NCBI GenBank assembly: GCA_002070115.1
Contig: MWCO01000047.1
Location: forward strand, 1-47,366
Source of the DNA: Deltaproteobacteria bacterium ADurb.Bin207
GTDB taxonomy: Bacteria > Myxococcota_A > Polyangia > Polyangiales > Polyangiaceae
Reading direction: 5' to 3'
DNA: 47,366 nt
The translations under genes and the position numbers were made by a program. Under the pieces are notes generated by a model that did not search any database, was not told the origin of the DNA, and saw only the letters and a list, made by a program, of their open reading frames with translations. Positions 25,664 to 34,688 of this stretch are shown piece after piece; the stretch's first letter is position 1; each line of letters starts with the position of its first letter.

Positions 25664-26986
25664 ATGCATTCGGGGTTGCCATACCAGCAAGTAACCGCAG
25701 CCACGCTCGGCTGTGTCCTCACCCTTGCCGCGTCCTGTCATATCGTCGCCGCCTTGGAAGATCATGAACCCATGCCTTCCCCCACCGACGCCGAAGCTGC
25801 CGACGCCCCCGCCGAACCCAAAGACGCCGAAGCGTTTTCATCCCCCGAAACCGTGTGCAATCACGCGGATGACGACGGGGACGGCCTCGTGGACGACGGG
25901 CTGGCGTGGCAGGTTGCAGGCTGGCAGACCCTCCTGAAACAAGCGGAACTATCTGAAATCACTAGCGTTTCTCTTCCCGCGGGGCGCGCCGCCTTCGCAA
26001 CGCGGACGGCTCCTGCCCATGGCACCTCCAGCCTGCTTCTCGGCGTTGTCGATGAGACAGGCAGCCTCTGCGGCGAAATCGTCCCGGCAGTCGAAAACGT
26101 CGGCATCGAGGGCTGGGGCCTCGCTTTCGACACCGCACACCAACAACTCATCCTCGCATTTGTCGAATCCTCCCACCGCGAACTGCACCTCGCCCGCTTT
26201 CACCTGGATGAACCAACGCCACGCCTGATTTCCACCGAAGCAGTGGCGTTGGAGTATCCTGTCTCGGAACTCCTCGACGTGGGATGGACAGAATTTGGCC
26301 CCGTCGTTTTGGTGAAAGGCACCGATCACTACGCGCGAGCCGAGTGGACCGACCACCTGAACGACCCGAAAGACTGGAACCATAAACTGATCTCGATCAA
26401 ACCCGATGTCGCCAAGCTCTCTGTCGGAACAGCCGTGGCGTGGGTGGCGAGCGGAACCTTGGATGCCGGCCAACAGGGGGTGATGGGTGGGGTGCTCGCG
26501 CTCGATGGCAGGCGTGAACTCCGCCCCGGGCATCAACTCGTGAAAGCAGGCGGTGGGGTCTGGCCGAAAATCTTCGCCCCCGGAATTCCCCTCCTCTGGC
26601 AACAAAACCGCGTTTGGCTCACCACAACCGATGAAGTCAAGGCTTCGAAAATATGGAATATCCGTATTTCTTTCTTTGACTCGACCGCGCCCGCAAGCAC
26701 GTTGGCTTCCCCCGGAACGATGGTAGACAGCCTTTCAACCGATCCCATGCACGCCCATTCCTTGGTGTGGGCCTTGGGCAGCGTCTTGTCTACCACCGCC
26801 GCCAAGGACCAAGTGCGGATCCACCGCCTGGGCCCTCACTTCGAACTGCTTTCTCCCAAGGATCAGCCGATCGTCGTGGACGATGCCTTGGCCCATGCGA
26901 TCGTCGGCGGTACTCGGCTTCCCCTTCTGTTTCGTATTCACCAAAGCACCGGGGAGCTGGACGTCTCCCCTGTAGGATGCCCATGA
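25664..26986 (+). CDS. Lipoprotein, tandem paralogue 1 (MopE-like metal-binding motif)
   Basis: This 440-aa lipoprotein (LTLAASC, Cys25) has an Asp/Ala/Pro spacer. The motif CNHADDDGDGLVDDG (65-79) matches the myxobacterial MopE-type putative metal-binding sequence (CN..DDD.DG..DEG) and is likely to bind calcium. The remaining approximately 360 residues are strand-rich with repeated hydrophobic blades, suggesting a beta-propeller. The next two genes share the layout, so the three arose by tandem duplication. Its TGA overlaps the next ATG (ATGA). Role unknown; probably surface-exposed. Confidence 0.8.
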   Translation: MHSGLPYQQVTAATLGCVLTLAASCHIVAALEDHEPMPSPTDAEAADAPAEPKDAEAFSSPETVCNHADDDGDGLVDDGLAWQVAGWQTLLKQAELSEITSVSLPAGRAAFATRTAPAHGTSSLLLGVVDETGSLCGEIVPAVENVGIEGWGLAFDTAHQQLILAFVESSHRELHLARFHLDEPTPRLISTEAVALEYPVSELLDVGWTEFGPVVLVKGTDHYARAEWTDHLNDPKDWNHKLISIKPDVAKLSVGTAVAWVASGTLDAGQQGVMGGVLALDGRRELRPGHQLVKAGGGVWPKIFAPGIPLLWQQNRVWLTTTDEVKASKIWNIRISFFDSTAPASTLASPGTMVDSLSTDPMHAHSLVWALGSVLSTTAAKDQVRIHRLGPHFELLSPKDQPIVVDDALAHAIVGGTRLPLLFRIHQSTGELDVSPVGCP

Positions 26987-28206
26987 AGCACTTCGGTGGC
27001 GCCCTCTGTTTCGCCTTGGCTCTCCCATCGTTCGGCTGCGGCGAGGACATGAACACGTCGGACACGGAATCCTCCGATGGCGGAAACGCGTTGCCACCCA
27101 TCGAAACGTGCAACTTCGTCGACGACGATGGCGATGGGCTGGTCGATGAGGGATTCCCTTGGGTTGTCGAGGATCCCGTGCTCCTTCACCGGGTCAGCAG
27201 ATTCTCCACCCTCGGACAAGTGGTTCCCGCGGCGGATAATACATGGATCTTGGTGGGAACCGATGCCATTAGCGCGCCAGGAGACCGTCTCTTCGCGCTT
27301 TCGATCGACGAAAAAGCGCAGGTAATTCATGGACCTACACATGTCGCGATTCCCCATTGCAGCCAGGGGGCGGCCGTGTTGGCGCCGTTGGACTCCAACT
27401 TTCTCGCACTAACGGGGTCTCGGACGTGGGAAGGACAGTCACCGTGCCCGGAAGACGGCTGTCCACTGCTGGGCGTGATCTTTGATCCCGAACTCCACGT
27501 CGTCACAAAGGCTTCCTTGACGATACCGAACAGTCCCTATCCGCTAGTTAGCGGGTTGGAATGCGTGTTTTCCGCCTGTTTCGCCATCGTGCGCGACGGG
27601 ATGACTGTGTCGCTCCTTCGATTGGCGCCTTCTCCTCTGGCCCTTGAGGCGCAACGGGAGGTGGGGCAGGATGCCGTGTTGCTGTCCGTATCTGCGGATG
27701 ATGAACAACTGCTGGATATCGTCGACGTGGAAAATGCTCGCGTGCGTTGGAGAAGGCTGCGAGGCCAAGATCTGACCGAAGAAGGTCCACCGATGGAACT
27801 TCTGGCAGCCAACCGGATTCATGGTGCCAAAGCTCTCGAGGACGGAGGGTTCATCCTCGCGTATGCGGACTCCGCGGAGATGCCTCACGTGGCGCGATTC
27901 GAAGCCGACTTACAACGTAGGTTCGACAGGAGCGATGTTGTGCCACCGCTCGACATGGTGGGCAGGGGAAACGGTATCCTATACATGGCAATACCCACGG
28001 ATAATCTGGTACTTGCAGTAGAGCTGACGCGTCTGGACGAATCGTTTTTCCCCGTGCGCGCGCCGAATAACCCTTTGCGTGTGAACACCTATCCCTCGAA
28101 GGTATCGCTCATGATCGGTGAAAACTCGGCGTTGATGTTCAGTTCGAACTACGACGGGCAAGCGATCGAGGCCCATCGTCTTTCCTGTGGCAAGCAATCC
28201 CCATGA
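26983..28206 (+). CDS. Lipoprotein, tandem paralogue 2
   Basis: This 407-aa lipoprotein has a lipobox PSFGC (Cys19) and the motif CNFVDDDGDGLVDEGFPWVV (43-62), closer to the MopE consensus than paralogue 1. The strand-rich C-terminal domain contains Cys pairs (PCPEDGC, CVFSAC) that could form disulfides. ATG 26983 overlaps the preceding stop by 4 nt; ATG 26977 is an alternative two codons upstream. Its stop again overlaps the next gene by 4 nt. Confidence 0.8.
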   Translation: MKHFGGALCFALALPSFGCGEDMNTSDTESSDGGNALPPIETCNFVDDDGDGLVDEGFPWVVEDPVLLHRVSRFSTLGQVVPAADNTWILVGTDAISAPGDRLFALSIDEKAQVIHGPTHVAIPHCSQGAAVLAPLDSNFLALTGSRTWEGQSPCPEDGCPLLGVIFDPELHVVTKASLTIPNSPYPLVSGLECVFSACFAIVRDGMTVSLLRLAPSPLALEAQREVGQDAVLLSVSADDEQLLDIVDVENARVRWRRLRGQDLTEEGPPMELLAANRIHGAKALEDGGFILAYADSAEMPHVARFEADLQRRFDRSDVVPPLDMVGRGNGILYMAIPTDNLVLAVELTRLDESFFPVRAPNNPLRVNTYPSKVSLMIGENSALMFSSNYDGQAIEAHRLSCGKQSP

Positions 28207-29489
28207 GAATCAGTTCCTTCTTGCCAATTGGGTTCGGGCTCGCGGCAGCGTTTTCCCTCGGAAGTTGTCATGAAATCGCGGGTTTGGAGGAACATGTCCT
28301 GCTGCCCTCCAGCGATGGGCGAGAGCCGGACGAGGATGACGTCTGGCAGGTTCCCGCCGAGCAATGCAACTTCCGCGATGACGATTTCAATGGGCTGACG
28401 GACGAAGGATTTTCGTGGGCATTGAGCGATTGGAGCCCGATAGCTTCCGGTTACGATTGGCAAGAACTACGAGCCGTCAGGATGCCGGATGGAGCCGTTG
28501 GCTTCGGGGTGTCGAGGCAAAATGGCCCTTCCAGCACCGATCTATGGGTGGGGCTCCTCGATGCAGATGGCTCGGTGATCTCAGCTCCGCGCGAAGTCGC
28601 CGTGGAGCAGGTGCTCCATGGTTGGGACGTCGCAGTCAATCCCGTCCTGGCGGAGCTTGCGATCGCCTACGTGCGACAGCCTCCCACGGAAGAGAACTGC
28701 GAAAAAGGTTGTATTTTCGAGATGTTGCGCTTCGATCGCGCGCTTTCCCCCAAAACGGAAGCACCCGAAAAAACCAACTTTCCGCGCCATCGAGTGCGGC
28801 GATTGTTCGACCTGGACTGGAACACAGCGGGGTACGTATCGCTTACGTTGGACAAGGACGGATACGCATGGGTGGAGTGGATAGACCACCTGCATTTCGT
28901 CTTTCCCAACGGCGGTTACGGCAAAATACCGGGAATGCGCCCGGATTTGGCCCGTATGAGCGTGGGGCCAGCGACGGCGTGGACAGCGATGGGCCTTACC
29001 GACGCTGACCGTTACGAAGTTTGGTCTGGAGTGTTCTCCCCTGGAGGATACCAAAGAATCGTCGAGGGGCATCCGATGGCCTCTTCGTCATCGGCTCTCG
29101 CCCTTGGCAAAGGAAATTCGGTGGCTTGGGGACCCAACGGTGCGATGGTGCTCATGGCCGAAGGTGGAGGTGATTCTGCCGGGACACTGCTGCTTGGCGC
29201 GGTTGCTACGGGTGAGACCCGCGTTGCGGGCCAGGCCTCGAACCCTGTTGCACACTCGTTGACCGCGGTGGGTTCAAGTCTGATTGCTTCCTCCTCGGCG
29301 GGTGCATCGACGACGTTGTTGTGGCGATGGGAAGACCCTCCGGGCGACGGTTCCAGCACGCCTTTCGCCACGTTGGAGGGAACTTTGGACCACGTTGTGG
29401 TGGCGGGGGGATATCCGCCCTTGGTCCTTCGGGTGACGGCGGATGGGAAGAATCTGCAAGTTGCGCGAGTACATTGTGTCGAGCCGTGA
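28203..29489 (+). CDS. Lipoprotein, tandem paralogue 3
   Basis: This 428-aa lipoprotein (SLGSC, Cys22) has a slightly degenerate metal-binding motif CNFRDDDFNGLTDEGFSW (55-72; D replaced by F/N and V by T). The beta-rich C-terminal domain is most similar in layout to paralogue 1 (both have YAWVEWIDHL / YARAEWTDHL followed by a conserved MRPDLARMSVG / IKPDVAKLSVG block). It ends the operon and converges with the Cmr operon. Confidence 0.8.
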   Translation: MRISSFLPIGFGLAAAFSLGSCHEIAGLEEHVLLPSSDGREPDEDDVWQVPAEQCNFRDDDFNGLTDEGFSWALSDWSPIASGYDWQELRAVRMPDGAVGFGVSRQNGPSSTDLWVGLLDADGSVISAPREVAVEQVLHGWDVAVNPVLAELAIAYVRQPPTEENCEKGCIFEMLRFDRALSPKTEAPEKTNFPRHRVRRLFDLDWNTAGYVSLTLDKDGYAWVEWIDHLHFVFPNGGYGKIPGMRPDLARMSVGPATAWTAMGLTDADRYEVWSGVFSPGGYQRIVEGHPMASSSSALALGKGNSVAWGPNGAMVLMAEGGGDSAGTLLLGAVATGETRVAGQASNPVAHSLTAVGSSLIASSSAGASTTLLWRWEDPPGDGSSTPFATLEGTLDHVVVAGGYPPLVLRVTADGKNLQVARVHCVEP

Positions 29490-29822
29490 ATTCGAAGAGC
29501 GCCGGGGCAGGGGAGGGGACGATGGCAAGGGCAGACGCGGCTCCGAGGGGCATGGGGCGTATTGATGTAACTCATGGTATTTATTCAGTTTCAGGATTGA
29601 CGAGCGCAGGCGCTGGGATGGAAACTGGGTCCGGCGAAACAAGATATTCGAACAAGCAAGAAGGAAGCCTCTCGCACCTAGGGCGAATCATCATTCGCCC
29701 GTGAATCGTCGGTGAATGGCGAGAAATGCCTTGAAGGCATAGAGGCAAAGGGGTTACGAAGAAAATGCTCAGGGGCAACCATGAGAGGACGGATTGGCCT
29801 TTTACGCCCAACGACTCCTGAT
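29490..29822. other. Convergent intergenic region with two hairpins
   Basis: No gene is seen. GGGCGAAT-CATC-ATTCGCCC (29681-29700) is a perfect 8-bp hairpin without a U-run. ATGCCTTGAAGGCAT (29726-29740) forms a 5-bp stem with a TTCAA loop on the minus strand, followed there by TTTCTC, and could terminate the Cmr transcript. I looked here for CRISPR repeats and found none. Confidence 0.5.
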
Positions 29823-30800
29823 TCAGGGTATGGCAACGGAAATACCGCCGTGGCGGGTGTGAATGTCATCGAGATATTTGTCGAGTTTGCCTGGATTTCC
29901 AGCGAGTGTCCCACTTTTCATGACCGTCAAGGTAGCCAGCCATCGCTTATGAAAAGGAGCCAGGCGTATCCACAGCGGAGAAGCATGACGACCGCGTTTC
30001 TCATTGTCTCCCTGGGCGGGTTTCAGATAAGGCAACCCAAAGGCGGCGTTTTTGTGGCGCCGAAGCTTAAACATCACCTCTGCTCGCGCATCGGATTCAC
30101 TTTTGGCATCGAACTCCATCAGCATGATACCAGCGGATTTTTTCGTCAGCATGGGGAAAGTACCTCCCGCAGCTTGGTGGGGCAGGGGACATACCGACGC
30201 CAATGCCATGTTTTTCGCGTCCCGCAGCACCGTTTCCAGGGCCTTGGCATAATCTTTCACGGAGCTGGCTTGTTGGAACGCCGAAATATCGATGCCAATC
30301 GGGCCTTTCAAGCTTTTTATCCTCAAACTACCCGCGCCCCGTCGCGAACGCTGCCCGATACCTCCGAGAAGCAGTCCCACCAAAAGGGTTGCCCCCGCCG
30401 CTTTTAGGTTTTCATCCCGCGTGGTTGGCAGCGCTGGCATCAACTGCAAGAATAACTCCTGCTCCGGCACCACGGCGGAACTTGGGGAACTGTTCTGGTG
30501 AGGAAGCAAGTTGCAAGTACCGCGGTTTGAGGCGTTTCCCTCCACAACCAAAGCCACACTTTTCCCATGATCCGCCGACCCAAACACACGACCCTCCTCA
30601 CAACGAAGGCAGGTACACGTTGCCGTTGCCCCACCACAGGGCGCGGAAAGACGGTCGCCCACGAGAGCACGGAAAAAGTACCGCGCAAGGGCCTCGAAAG
30701 GCGGTGCTCGCACCTCGGCATCCCCTTTGGGATTCGAACCATGGGAGAATAGCGCGGTCGAGGTTATCAACTCGAACGTGATGGCGCGAGGGTGATTCAT
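29823..30800 (-). CDS. cmr1: Type III-B RAMP protein Cmr1 (Cas7-like)
   Basis: This 325-aa Cas7-like subunit sits at the 3'-capping end of the Cmr effector and helps bind target RNA. The N-terminus (ITFELITSTALFSHGSNPKG) is the first strand of the RAMP ferredoxin fold. PPFEALARYFFRALVG corresponds to the Cmr1 'lR-W-Ra' helix, and GLLLGGIGQRSRRGAGSLRI is the strongly conserved Cmr1 glycine-rich/RSRRG motif. ATG 30800 overlaps the Cmr6 stop by 4 nt. It is the last gene of the operon, which fits its position in many Cmr loci. Confidence 0.93.
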   Translation of the reverse strand: MNHPRAITFELITSTALFSHGSNPKGDAEVRAPPFEALARYFFRALVGDRLSAPCGGATATCTCLRCEEGRVFGSADHGKSVALVVEGNASNRGTCNLLPHQNSSPSSAVVPEQELFLQLMPALPTTRDENLKAAGATLLVGLLLGGIGQRSRRGAGSLRIKSLKGPIGIDISAFQQASSVKDYAKALETVLRDAKNMALASVCPLPHQAAGGTFPMLTKKSAGIMLMEFDAKSESDARAEVMFKLRRHKNAAFGLPYLKPAQGDNEKRGRHASPLWIRLAPFHKRWLATLTVMKSGTLAGNPGKLDKYLDDIHTRHGGISVAIP

Positions 30801-32176
30801 GCCTTGCCTCCCTCCTTCAACGCCTCGAGAATCGCTTTCTTCTTCTGTTCCTGCTTTTTACTCTGTTTCCCTTCCCACTTGCCCAACGCTTTGAATGCTT
30901 CTCGGAGCCCCTCGGCCAACGCGAGTTTTTCTGCACCTCGGGCCGCCTCGAATTGCGGATAGATGGCCATCACAACGTCTTTATCCCCTGCTTTCGTGGC
31001 TTCCCTCAGTTCTTCCAGAATCCGCTCCTCAGGGGAAAGCTGAGCAAGACGTTGCTCCTTCGCCTCTTTGACCTTTCGTTCCGCTTCTTCCTGCTGCTTT
31101 TGCTGTCTTTCTTTTTCTTGCTGCCGGGCTCGATCTATCCAATGCTTTTGCTCTGATTCATCAATGGCCCATCTGCCATAGCCAGCCGTCGTTTTTGCAC
31201 CGAAACCCACCCACCCACACGCTGCTAACATAGCGGAATCAATGAGTTTTATCCATCGTCCCCCGAGAGCCGGAGGGTGGGAATGCGTGGGACGATACCG
31301 CATGATGACCCGCATCTTCGTGCCCTTCGGCATCGCCATGAACGGGATCGGGGTGGGATCCTGGTCGTCCGTGGGAGCCTTGGGCTTCTTTTTGTCCTGG
31401 AAATAACCGGAGAAATGAGGCGTCATCACGTCGACCCTCATGGTGTTGTTCGGAGGAAGCAAAACCGCATCCCAACATTCCAGCGCTCCCTTGTTGTGCA
31501 GCTTGCCCAACGCGGACGGGCGCTTGTGCAATTCCAACAGAGTCTTTTTGCGATTCTTTTTCCAATCTTCCCCAAGAGCCTCGAAAAGAGGGTCCAGTTC
31601 AACAAGCCGGTTCTGCTGGCTCCAGCGCTCGACGGCCTCTTCAAACTTTTTTTGCCATGTCTCGCGAGCCAGCTTGGCTTCTGGCGTTTCGCCCTTCGGA
31701 GCAGCACGCCAGAACGCGCTCTGCCCATCGATACCAAATAACCACCAAATATCGCCGAGTTCCCAAGGTTCTGCGCCAATCGTCGTAAACAACGCCAACT
31801 CCTCCGCTGCCCGACGCAATACTCCCTTGATGCTGCTGCCCGGCAGATAAGGCAGACCGTAGGGATCGAGAAAGGCGAAGCCGTTTTCAATTGGATGATC
31901 CAGCCCCATGCCCGTGACGAACGATGACGTTGCTTTGAGATGGCAAACGAAATCCGATGGATGCGCATGCATGAGCTGCCGGTCGCGAAGCTCCTTCACC
32001 AACATCAGGCTCAATCGGGGGTAGTTCGAATAACGTTCCAGCGCCGCACGATCCTTTTTTGCCTCGAACTTCCCTTGAGCGTTGAAGTTCCACCCATCGA
32101 AATAAAGCCGAAAACGATGCCCGGGTGGAGCATCGCCAAATTCTTTCCCCACATAGTCCGGTGCCCCAAGAACCAT
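30797..32176 (-). CDS. cmr6: Type III-B RAMP protein Cmr6 with long coiled-coil tail
   Basis: This 459-aa subunit (Cas7-like) completes the Cmr backbone. Motifs are FVTGMGLDHPIENGFAFL, then GLPYLPGSSIKGVLRRAAEE (the RAMP glycine-rich loop), VDVMTPHFSGYFQDKKKPKA with the TPH signature, and GFGAKTTAGYGR near residue 330. Residues 341-459 form a highly charged Lys/Glu/Gln-rich extension likely to be coiled coil, not a standard part of Cmr6. ATG 32176, preceded by GAAAGGGGG and located 2 nt after the Cmr5 stop, is preferred over an upstream in-frame start at 32221 that would overlap cmr5. Confidence 0.92.
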   Translation of the reverse strand: MVLGAPDYVGKEFGDAPPGHRFRLYFDGWNFNAQGKFEAKKDRAALERYSNYPRLSLMLVKELRDRQLMHAHPSDFVCHLKATSSFVTGMGLDHPIENGFAFLDPYGLPYLPGSSIKGVLRRAAEELALFTTIGAEPWELGDIWWLFGIDGQSAFWRAAPKGETPEAKLARETWQKKFEEAVERWSQQNRLVELDPLFEALGEDWKKNRKKTLLELHKRPSALGKLHNKGALECWDAVLLPPNNTMRVDVMTPHFSGYFQDKKKPKAPTDDQDPTPIPFMAMPKGTKMRVIMRYRPTHSHPPALGGRWIKLIDSAMLAACGWVGFGAKTTAGYGRWAIDESEQKHWIDRARQQEKERQQKQQEEAERKVKEAKEQRLAQLSPEERILEELREATKAGDKDVVMAIYPQFEAARGAEKLALAEGLREAFKALGKWEGKQSKKQEQKKKAILEALKEGGKA

Positions 32177-32178
32177 CG

Positions 32179-32586
32179 TCAGCCCCCTTTCTTCAGAGCC
32201 GCGGCAAAGTGGCGAATCCACTTGAGTACGGTCAAAGCTTCTTCCGTTGCTCGCATATATTGCTCGGAACTCGCGTTTTGGAGGAAGCTCATCACGATTC
32301 GGAAATCCTCGCCTTTGCCCATGGCAACGTTTTGGTCAGCTCCCTTGCCGTTGCCTGCTGGTAGTTCCTTTCCCATTCTATGGCCGAGCCACGTGGTAAT
32401 ATCCGCTCGAATGGGCTTTCCTTTGGCTTGATAGAACGCCAGGGTCTGCATCAACCCATTCGACATGATCATCGAAGGCGCCGCCTTTGCGATGCTCACA
32501 TATTCGTCGCCGGGATTGCCACCGTTTTGCTGTTGCACTCGCCCCCACGCAAACGCGGAAGCTTCTTGATCCAAGCTCCGACTCAT
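32179..32586 (-). CDS. cmr5: Type III-B small subunit Cmr5 (Cas11)
   Basis: This 135-aa helical protein is the small (Cas11) subunit that lines the groove of the effector opposite the crRNA. The signature IMSNGLMQTLAFYQAKGK matches the central Cmr5 helix, with further helices (RIVMSFLQNASSEQYMRATE, LTVLKWIRHFAAALKK) typical of the family, and the length is normal. It starts 4 nt inside the Cmr4 stop (ATGA) and ends 2 nt before cmr6. Confidence 0.92.
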   Translation of the reverse strand: MSRSLDQEASAFAWGRVQQQNGGNPGDEYVSIAKAAPSMIMSNGLMQTLAFYQAKGKPIRADITTWLGHRMGKELPAGNGKGADQNVAMGKGEDFRIVMSFLQNASSEQYMRATEEALTVLKWIRHFAAALKKGG

Positions 32587-33521
32587 TGCCCACCTCCCAC
32601 GAAACGCAAAACCACCTGTCCTCGACCCGTGGTGGCATCGCCTCCCACCTGAATCAAGCGCCCATCAAAGCCTTCCCGGCCTTTATCACCCCGGATAATG
32701 GCCGCCATGATCTCTTCAGCCGAAAGGAAAGACGTGGAATCGTCACCTTCTTTCTTCTTTCTTCGCTCCCGACTCGCCATCCCAAGACTCAAAAGCAAGC
32801 TCTCCGAAGGTAAATTCTCCGTGTAGAAAAGCCCGCCGTCATCCGCTGTCCCCGATTCATCCGAAATCCGCACATGAGCCTCCACCACCGTCGCATTGCG
32901 CACGAAATAATTGAAACGATCATCGTGGAGCACCACCAGATGCTTTTTCACTTTATCGGCAAAATAAGACGGTTCCGCGGGCATGGCGCTCTGCCCAAGC
33001 CACGCTGCCATCCCCTTTGTCGAGTTTTTTGTATTGTTCTTGAATTGGAATGATTCCAGGATCAATTTGTCGCCGACAAGCAGATCCTTCCCTTCGTCCA
33101 CAACGACACAATCGTCTTGTCCAAGCTCGGGAATCTTCCACCCTTGCGCGTCTACTACCCCCGCGGTCAAAAGGGTCCGCTGCAGCCTGGCAAGGGCCGT
33201 GGGACAGGTGGCATACACAAAGGTCTGTTTCAGGCTTCGGACAGGAAAAAGCACGATTTGCGCATCCGAAAAAGATATCGCCCCGGCATGCTCCGGCACC
33301 TTCGCATCAGGCCCGAATAGCTTGTGTACCCAGGCGCTTTGCTCCCATCGCGTCTGGGCATCGTGTCTCAACGCCCCTTTGAGCCCGGAACCAGCCATCA
33401 TCGGATGCTCCGTATGACGCTCTCGCTGGATCGGATTGTCAATCACCCCAAGCTGCGTTCCCGCGCCCATATGCACCGGGCTCACGCAATACAAAAACAT
33501 CGCTGCTTTTTTCTCGAACAT
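32583..33521 (-). CDS. cmr4: Type III-B backbone nuclease Cmr4 (Cas7)
   Basis: This 312-aa Cas7 protein forms the repeated backbone of the complex and cleaves target RNA at 6-nt intervals. The N-terminus (LYCVSPVHMGAGTQLGVIDN) carries Asp28, aligned with the catalytic Asp of characterised Cmr4 proteins. PMMAGSGLKGALR is the glycine-rich loop, and GRGQVVLRFV lies near the C-terminus. Target RNA cleavage is therefore predicted to be active, which also limits signalling by ending Cas10 activation. The ATG at 33521 is 12 nt after cmr3. Confidence 0.94.
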   Translation of the reverse strand: MFEKKAAMFLYCVSPVHMGAGTQLGVIDNPIQRERHTEHPMMAGSGLKGALRHDAQTRWEQSAWVHKLFGPDAKVPEHAGAISFSDAQIVLFPVRSLKQTFVYATCPTALARLQRTLLTAGVVDAQGWKIPELGQDDCVVVDEGKDLLVGDKLILESFQFKNNTKNSTKGMAAWLGQSAMPAEPSYFADKVKKHLVVLHDDRFNYFVRNATVVEAHVRISDESGTADDGGLFYTENLPSESLLLSLGMASRERRKKKEGDDSTSFLSAEEIMAAIIRGDKGREGFDGRLIQVGGDATTGRGQVVLRFVGGGQ

Positions 33522-33533
33522 GGTTGTCTCCCA

Positions 33534-34688
33534 TCAGGACGCAGCGCGCGCCCAGTTTCCCAAAAGGACGTTGTTGAACCCTTCACTCTGACGCCGTCGA
33601 TCCTCGACAGACATGGTTTCCGAAGGCCACCAACCTTGCTCCAACACGTTCCGGCTCCACGCCCGACGATCTTCCTCGCTCCCCTCGACCTGCTGGAACC
33701 AATAGACAGACCCGATTGGCACGACACGACGAGCAGTCTTTGGCTTTCCCTCCACCAGATCCCAACCGCTCACCACCTCATGACGCTTCACCGCCGCGGC
33801 GAGCAACTCGGCCACGAAGCCCCCTGCCCGCAACAGGTAACGCTCCCCTTGCTTTTCCACATCAGGGGGAAGCCAGCCTTCCGTGAAAATCCCAGGTGTT
33901 GCAAGGATGACGCGAAACGATTCCCCCACCGGATCCACGCCGGTAACGAAATTTGTCATTGTTTTTTCAATAGTTACGGCATGTCCATCCCCTCCCAGGC
34001 GCAACAGCCCCTCCGTGGGCAATACCGAGTCTGCCCCTGCCACCCCCACGACAATCTTCGTTCCCGGAGTAAGAGAAATCGCATCCGTGGTGTAGAGCAT
34101 CCCCTCCTGGGCGATTCGTTTTTCATGATCCAGCGCAATTCCGAGCCGGGGATCGAGGGTCCAGAACCGCGACGCAGGCTTCGGACAAAGATCCGAAACG
34201 GCCCCTGCTTTCAGGTATTTCGCTAGATCCTCGAAAGAAAGCCATAGCCCCCCCACGGGTTTTTCCCTTTGCCGCTGACGCAAAATCGGAACGAAAGGCA
34301 GGGGAAAACTACCTCTCATCGCGGATCCCTTCACCGGCATCGGCTCGAGAAACGATACCTCGACGGCCTCGGCCCCCTGCACACCCACCAAATCCGCCGG
34401 AGCACTGAGCCACACCTTGCCCTCGGCTTCGAATCCAACCAGAGTAATGCGGAAAGAGCCTGGATTCGAATAATCGCCGAGCACCTTTCGCGCCTCTTCG
34501 TCGGAAAAAATGCCGCTTTCAACAGCCTGAAACGAGATTTTTCGGTCCACCAGGATGCGTGAACGAAGCGCTCCGGCAAAGATCGACGGCCAGGGCGGCA
34601 TCGAACAAGCGCCGTGTCCATCGGAAAAAAGCCGGTTTCCCCGCAGCATGAGCACATCCACGGGTTCAAGGGAAAGAAACGTCGTCAT
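33534..34688 (-). CDS. cmr3: Type III-B RAMP protein Cmr3 (Cas5)
   Basis: This 384-aa Cas5-type subunit binds the 5' handle of the crRNA and bridges Cas10 to the backbone. The start (LEPVDVLMLRGNRLFSDG) is the Cmr3 signature, followed by MPPWPSIFAGALRSRIL. A later LRLGGDGHAV is the conserved Gly-rich strand, and the C-terminus has RRVVPIGSVYWFQ. ATG 34688 shares its A with the Cas10 TGA (TGATG), so it is translated by coupling. A GTG three bases upstream is the alternative start. Confidence 0.93.
   Translation of the reverse strand: MTTFLSLEPVDVLMLRGNRLFSDGHGACSMPPWPSIFAGALRSRILVDRKISFQAVESGIFSDEEARKVLGDYSNPGSFRITLVGFEAEGKVWLSAPADLVGVQGAEAVEVSFLEPMPVKGSAMRGSFPLPFVPILRQRQREKPVGGLWLSFEDLAKYLKAGAVSDLCPKPASRFWTLDPRLGIALDHEKRIAQEGMLYTTDAISLTPGTKIVVGVAGADSVLPTEGLLRLGGDGHAVTIEKTMTNFVTGVDPVGESFRVILATPGIFTEGWLPPDVEKQGERYLLRAGGFVAELLAAAVKRHEVVSGWDLVEGKPKTARRVVPIGSVYWFQQVEGSEEDRRAWSRNVLEQGWWPSETMSVEDRRRQSEGFNNVLLGNWARAAS

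Noticed and set aside
29490..29822. Possible CRISPR array at the end of the Cmr operon
   Set aside because: No direct repeats of 25-40 bp are present; only two short hairpins are seen.
30725..30745. tRNA T-loop-like string GGTTCGAATCC on the minus strand
   Set aside because: It lies inside cmr1 and encodes HGSNPK; no acceptor, D or anticodon stems can be placed around it.
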